Source: Deltaproteobacteria bacterium (GTDB taxonomy: Bacteria > Myxococcota_A > JAADFL01). From it: 6,161 nucleotides of DNA. The notes under the pieces are model-generated. The model had not been told where the DNA came from. It saw only the letters and a program-made list of their open reading frames with translations, and made no database searches. The DNA is taken from assembly GCA_013152945.1 (NCBI GenBank), contig JAADFL010000142.1:1-6161 (forward strand), written 5' to 3'. Position 1 is the stretch's first letter; each line of letters begins with the position of its first letter. Position numbers and translations under genes: made by a program. Shown piece after piece: positions 6,067-6,161 of the stretch.

Positions 6067-6161
6067 TCATTCCGTAGACCTGAAGACGAATGGGAACTTG
6101 ACCACCACTATGCCTCCACCCTTCGGTTTTGGGAATCTTATTTGCCTTATTACACCGGCGA
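6067..6161 (-). CDS. C-terminal fragment of an AgmX/PglI (TonB-like) domain protein
   Basis: The gene enters from beyond the window edge; only the last 30 codons and a TGA at 6067-6069 are present. The residues read AGVIRQIRFPKPKGGGIVVV and then KFPFVFRSTE. The pattern of a hydrophobic strand, FPKPKGGG turn and a final VVVKFPFVF strand is typical of the C-terminal beta strands of AgmX/PglI-type and TonB-like domains found in myxobacterial and deltaproteobacterial envelope proteins. There it marks outer-membrane-facing or gliding/energy-transduction proteins. With so little sequence the rest of the protein (often FHA, GYF or repeat regions plus a membrane anchor) cannot be judged. It lies 155 bases upstream of the lipoprotein gene, same direction, with a promoter in between. 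Confidence 0.6.
   Translation of the reverse strand, partial: AGVIRQIRFPKPKGGGIVVVKFPFVFRSTE

Noticed and set aside
1-6161. tRNA, rRNA, CRISPR array, insertion sequence or transposase
   Set aside because: No cloverleaf, repeat-spacer array, terminal inverted repeats with a transposase, or rRNA-like sequence could be seen in the window.

Overview
The window reads as part of a chromosome from an uncultured deltaproteobacterial or myxobacterial-type organism (Myxococcota/Bradymonadota-like). This is inferred from gene content: a J-domain/TPR protein with a PilZ-like N-terminus, a large cysteine-rich lipoprotein with Hydin-like, PKD and DUF2135-like domains, and the tail of a TonB/AgmX-type protein. 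No marker gene is present to fix the lineage. Every convincing gene lies on the minus strand, so transcription runs from high to low coordinates.

In transcription order: (1) 6161-6067, the last 30 codons of a protein with an AgmX/PglI (TonB-like) C-terminus. (2) 6066-5912, an intergenic stretch with a good sigma70-type promoter (TTGACA-N16-TTTAAT) overlapped by an 8+8 bp palindrome, then a perfect AAGGAGGT ribosome site. (3) 5911-3725, a large secreted, probably lipid-anchored, cysteine-rich protein. Its 3' end appears to be frameshifted near 3879-3881; the original C-terminus probably ended at 3807 in a neighbouring frame. (4) 3806-3527, an AT-rich gap with several TTGAC-type direct and inverted repeats. 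(5) 3526-3326, a small uncharacterised protein with a GTG start and a strong ribosome site. (6) 3259-1820, a PilZ-like / J-domain / TPR protein. (7) 1819-1633, an AT-rich gap with a possible promoter and two inverted repeats. (8) 1632-124, a 502-residue DnaK/Hsp70 that ends exactly after the substrate-binding beta domain and so has no helical lid. (9) 123-1, non-coding sequence with a C-rich tract (G-rich on the minus strand) that fits a G-quadruplex pattern.

The main point of interest is the lower half. A small conserved-looking protein, a J-domain protein carrying a PilZ-like domain and TPRs, and a naturally lidless Hsp70 stand in the same direction. The Hsp70 keeps its ATPase residues, interdomain linker and J-docking residues, and the J protein keeps its HPD motif, so the two look like a functional dedicated pair and not decaying copies. 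The PilZ-like domain suggests an input or localisation signal, although the usual c-di-GMP-binding residues are not visible. Function is inference; no experiment or database search was available.
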